DNA of 64,000 nucleotides. Source: Adiantum capillus-veneris. Lineage: Eukaryota; Streptophyta; Polypodiopsida; Polypodiales; Pteridaceae. Shown one piece after another: positions 61,901-64,000 of the stretch. A program made the position numbers and the translations under genes. Position 1 is the stretch's first letter. Each line of letters opens with the position of its first letter. The stretch is from assembly GCA_014529385.2 (NCBI GenBank), contig CM043944.1:52883268-52947267 (forward strand), in the 5' to 3' direction. The notes beneath the pieces are model-generated. The model was not told where the DNA came from. It made no database searches and was given only the letters and a program-made list of their open reading frames with translations.

Positions 61901-63297
61901 CTATGAATCGATCAATTGGAACAAATAGTACTTGACTTTATGCAAGAAGAAGACATTGAAGAGGTCACTATTTGCAATGCGGTAATCATGCTTTTGTTGT
62001 ATGCGGATGATGTAGTGCTTCTAGCACACACTCTAGAAGATGCACAAACGCTTATGGTTGTCCTTGAGAACTTTTGCTTGCATAGTGGGCTGATTGTGAA
62101 TGAATCCAAAACAAAGGTTATGCTTGTGAAAACCAACCATAAGGAGAAGCCATGCATTGTGACAACAATGAGACACTTAAAGTTGTTGAGAGCTTTAAGT
62201 ACCTTGGCCTTGAGGTTCCGTCTAATCACAAGTGGCATAAATGTGCTATGTGTCGTTTGGAAGTGGGAAAGAGAGCATATTATGCATTTGAGAACATGTT
62301 TAATGCGGAAAACATCAAGTGTTGGATTCTCAAGAAGTACCTTTTTGATGCATTGGTGACACCGGTTCTTCTTTATGGAGTTGAAGTGTGGGGCGGGAGC
62401 ATCTCAAAATCTACTTGGAAAGAGTTTGAGAATGTCCAAAATCTTTCTCTTACAAACTTTCTCCAAGTGAAGACACAAACACCATATATGCTCCTACTTC
62501 TTGAGTCAGGATGTATTCCAATTGAGGTTATGGGCATGGAAAGAGTTGTGGAGTACAAGATAAAGATGCGTCAAAACCCCTCACATCGACTTCCTACAAT
62601 TGCATGGGAAGCAAGAAAAACAGTTCAAAAGACACATAAAAGCAAGATCTTGGGCACGGGATGGATGCAAGACATAAAGAAGTGGTTTGGGAGATGGGAT
62701 GCATTACACTTGCTACATGATGCTTCAATTGACTCCCAAGTGAATGAAGCTTGTTTACAAGACCAATGTATTACGGCTTGGGAGAAAATCCGGTGGGTCA
62801 CGCTTCATACATTACACCACGCATATTGCCCCCAACTACAAAACCATGTTCTTTGATGAAAGAGGAAACCGTACTCACATGTACGTGCTTGAGCCTATCT
62901 CCTTGTCAGCGATACACACTATCGTAGCCATTGGTCTTAGCTCCTATTTCCTTCGATGCGAGACAGGGCGTTGGGGCAATGGAGAAGAGTCAAATCAAAT
63001 GTGCACATTATGCTCACCGCAAGTTCGAGAGTCTGAGTACCACACACTACTAGAGTGCTCAGCTTTTGGTCACATACGAACTTGCTTCTCTCACATTTTC
63101 AGCCATGATGTAGACCTACACACTTTCCTGTCCCAGCCAAAGTGTGGGTTCTCCATTGCGACTCTCATCACCACAGTTCTGGACTAGGATCGAGATCACT
63201 CATCAGCCATACACATACTACATCACATGTAACTTGGTCCCATAGGTCATATTTGACCTCCGAGGATGATAATAAAATCTATCTATCTATCTATCTG
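58902..63297 (+). pseudogene. Degenerate LINE (non-LTR retrotransposon)
   Basis: ORF1 starts at ATG 58902 (MSSGTRKGSSSS). A coiled-coil segment follows (59019-59276, heptad-rich ENENLKRTLEMQ), then an RNA-binding-like SKNLVICEIPEE near 59465. ORF2 begins with endonuclease pieces (GMNARTK near 60313, where GDFN-R is expected; SDHRTL near 60640). RT is best preserved at 61241-62360: LHKGGDVKNVNNYQ, GFCRCHSTIDHL, CFVDFKKAFD and YADDVVLLA (YADD 62000-62011). The C-terminus includes a CTLC...ESEYHTLLEC zinc-finger-like motif (about 63000-63060). The 3' end is a short ATCT repeat (63282-63297). Stops and shifts throughout rule out activity. An L1-like clade is likely but unproven. Confidence 0.9.
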
Positions 63298-63388
63298 TGT
63301 GTGTGTGTGTGCTTAGTCTTGAATTCAAGGTTCCTTGAATAGATCATTGCCGTCTCTTGGAATTGATGCCACGTAAATGCTTCATGTG

Positions 63389-64000
<612 letters not shown>

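Overview
This window is nuclear DNA of a land plant, most likely a fern or another seed-free lineage. The plant call rests on a ten-exon plant-type lipoxygenase gene with GT-AG introns, TTTAGGG-type repeats, Copia, Ty3/Gypsy, Helitron and LINE remnants, and many long GA/CT and CA/TG microsatellites. The lineage guess is inference only.

About two thirds of the window is transposon-derived. From left to right: a Copia gag scrap (1-175), a decayed minus-strand retropepsin-type protein (273-1420), and a Copia 3' half (3049-6193) split by a 1.6-kb TG...CA insertion with a GCATC duplication (4299-5922). A second Copia 3' half ends in its LTR (6194-8837). A minus-strand Copia 5' half with LTR and primer-binding site (9577-11997) breaks in integrase almost where the preceding 3' half begins. 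After about 3 kb of unrecognised sequence comes a short terminal-inverted-repeat element (14982-15353).

The clearest host gene is a lipoxygenase on the minus strand (15900-23563). Its ten exons join in frame to 893 residues with all five expected iron ligands. Upstream of it (23.6-29.3 kb) lie microsatellites, two tRNA-like sequences that may be SINE heads, and a roughly 515-bp tandem duplication.

The accessory core is 29.3-49.5 kb. It holds a protein-kinase-like pseudogene, a Helitron Rep/helicase open in two halves, and a four-exon gene for a 342-residue GIY-YIG nuclease-like protein that reads intact. The Helitron halves are separated by a minus-strand Gypsy element. That Gypsy is interrupted by a pol-less LTR element (34874-42757, duplication ATGAC), whose 3' LTR holds a 1.34-kb element flanked by TTAA with piggyBac-like ends (40786-42125). 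This four-layer nest, with the GIY-YIG gene and the TTAA element, is the most unusual content.

The right part has a palindrome-rich foldback element (49945-50393), a Gypsy element with gag, protease, RT, RNase H, integrase and a chromodomain-like end (50861 to at least 55460), repeat-rich spacer, and a degenerate LINE with an ATCT tail (58902-63297). The genes do not form a shared pathway. The lipoxygenase is a metabolic gene; the rest is mobile DNA or passengers of it. Splice sites were read by eye, and no alignment or database search was available.
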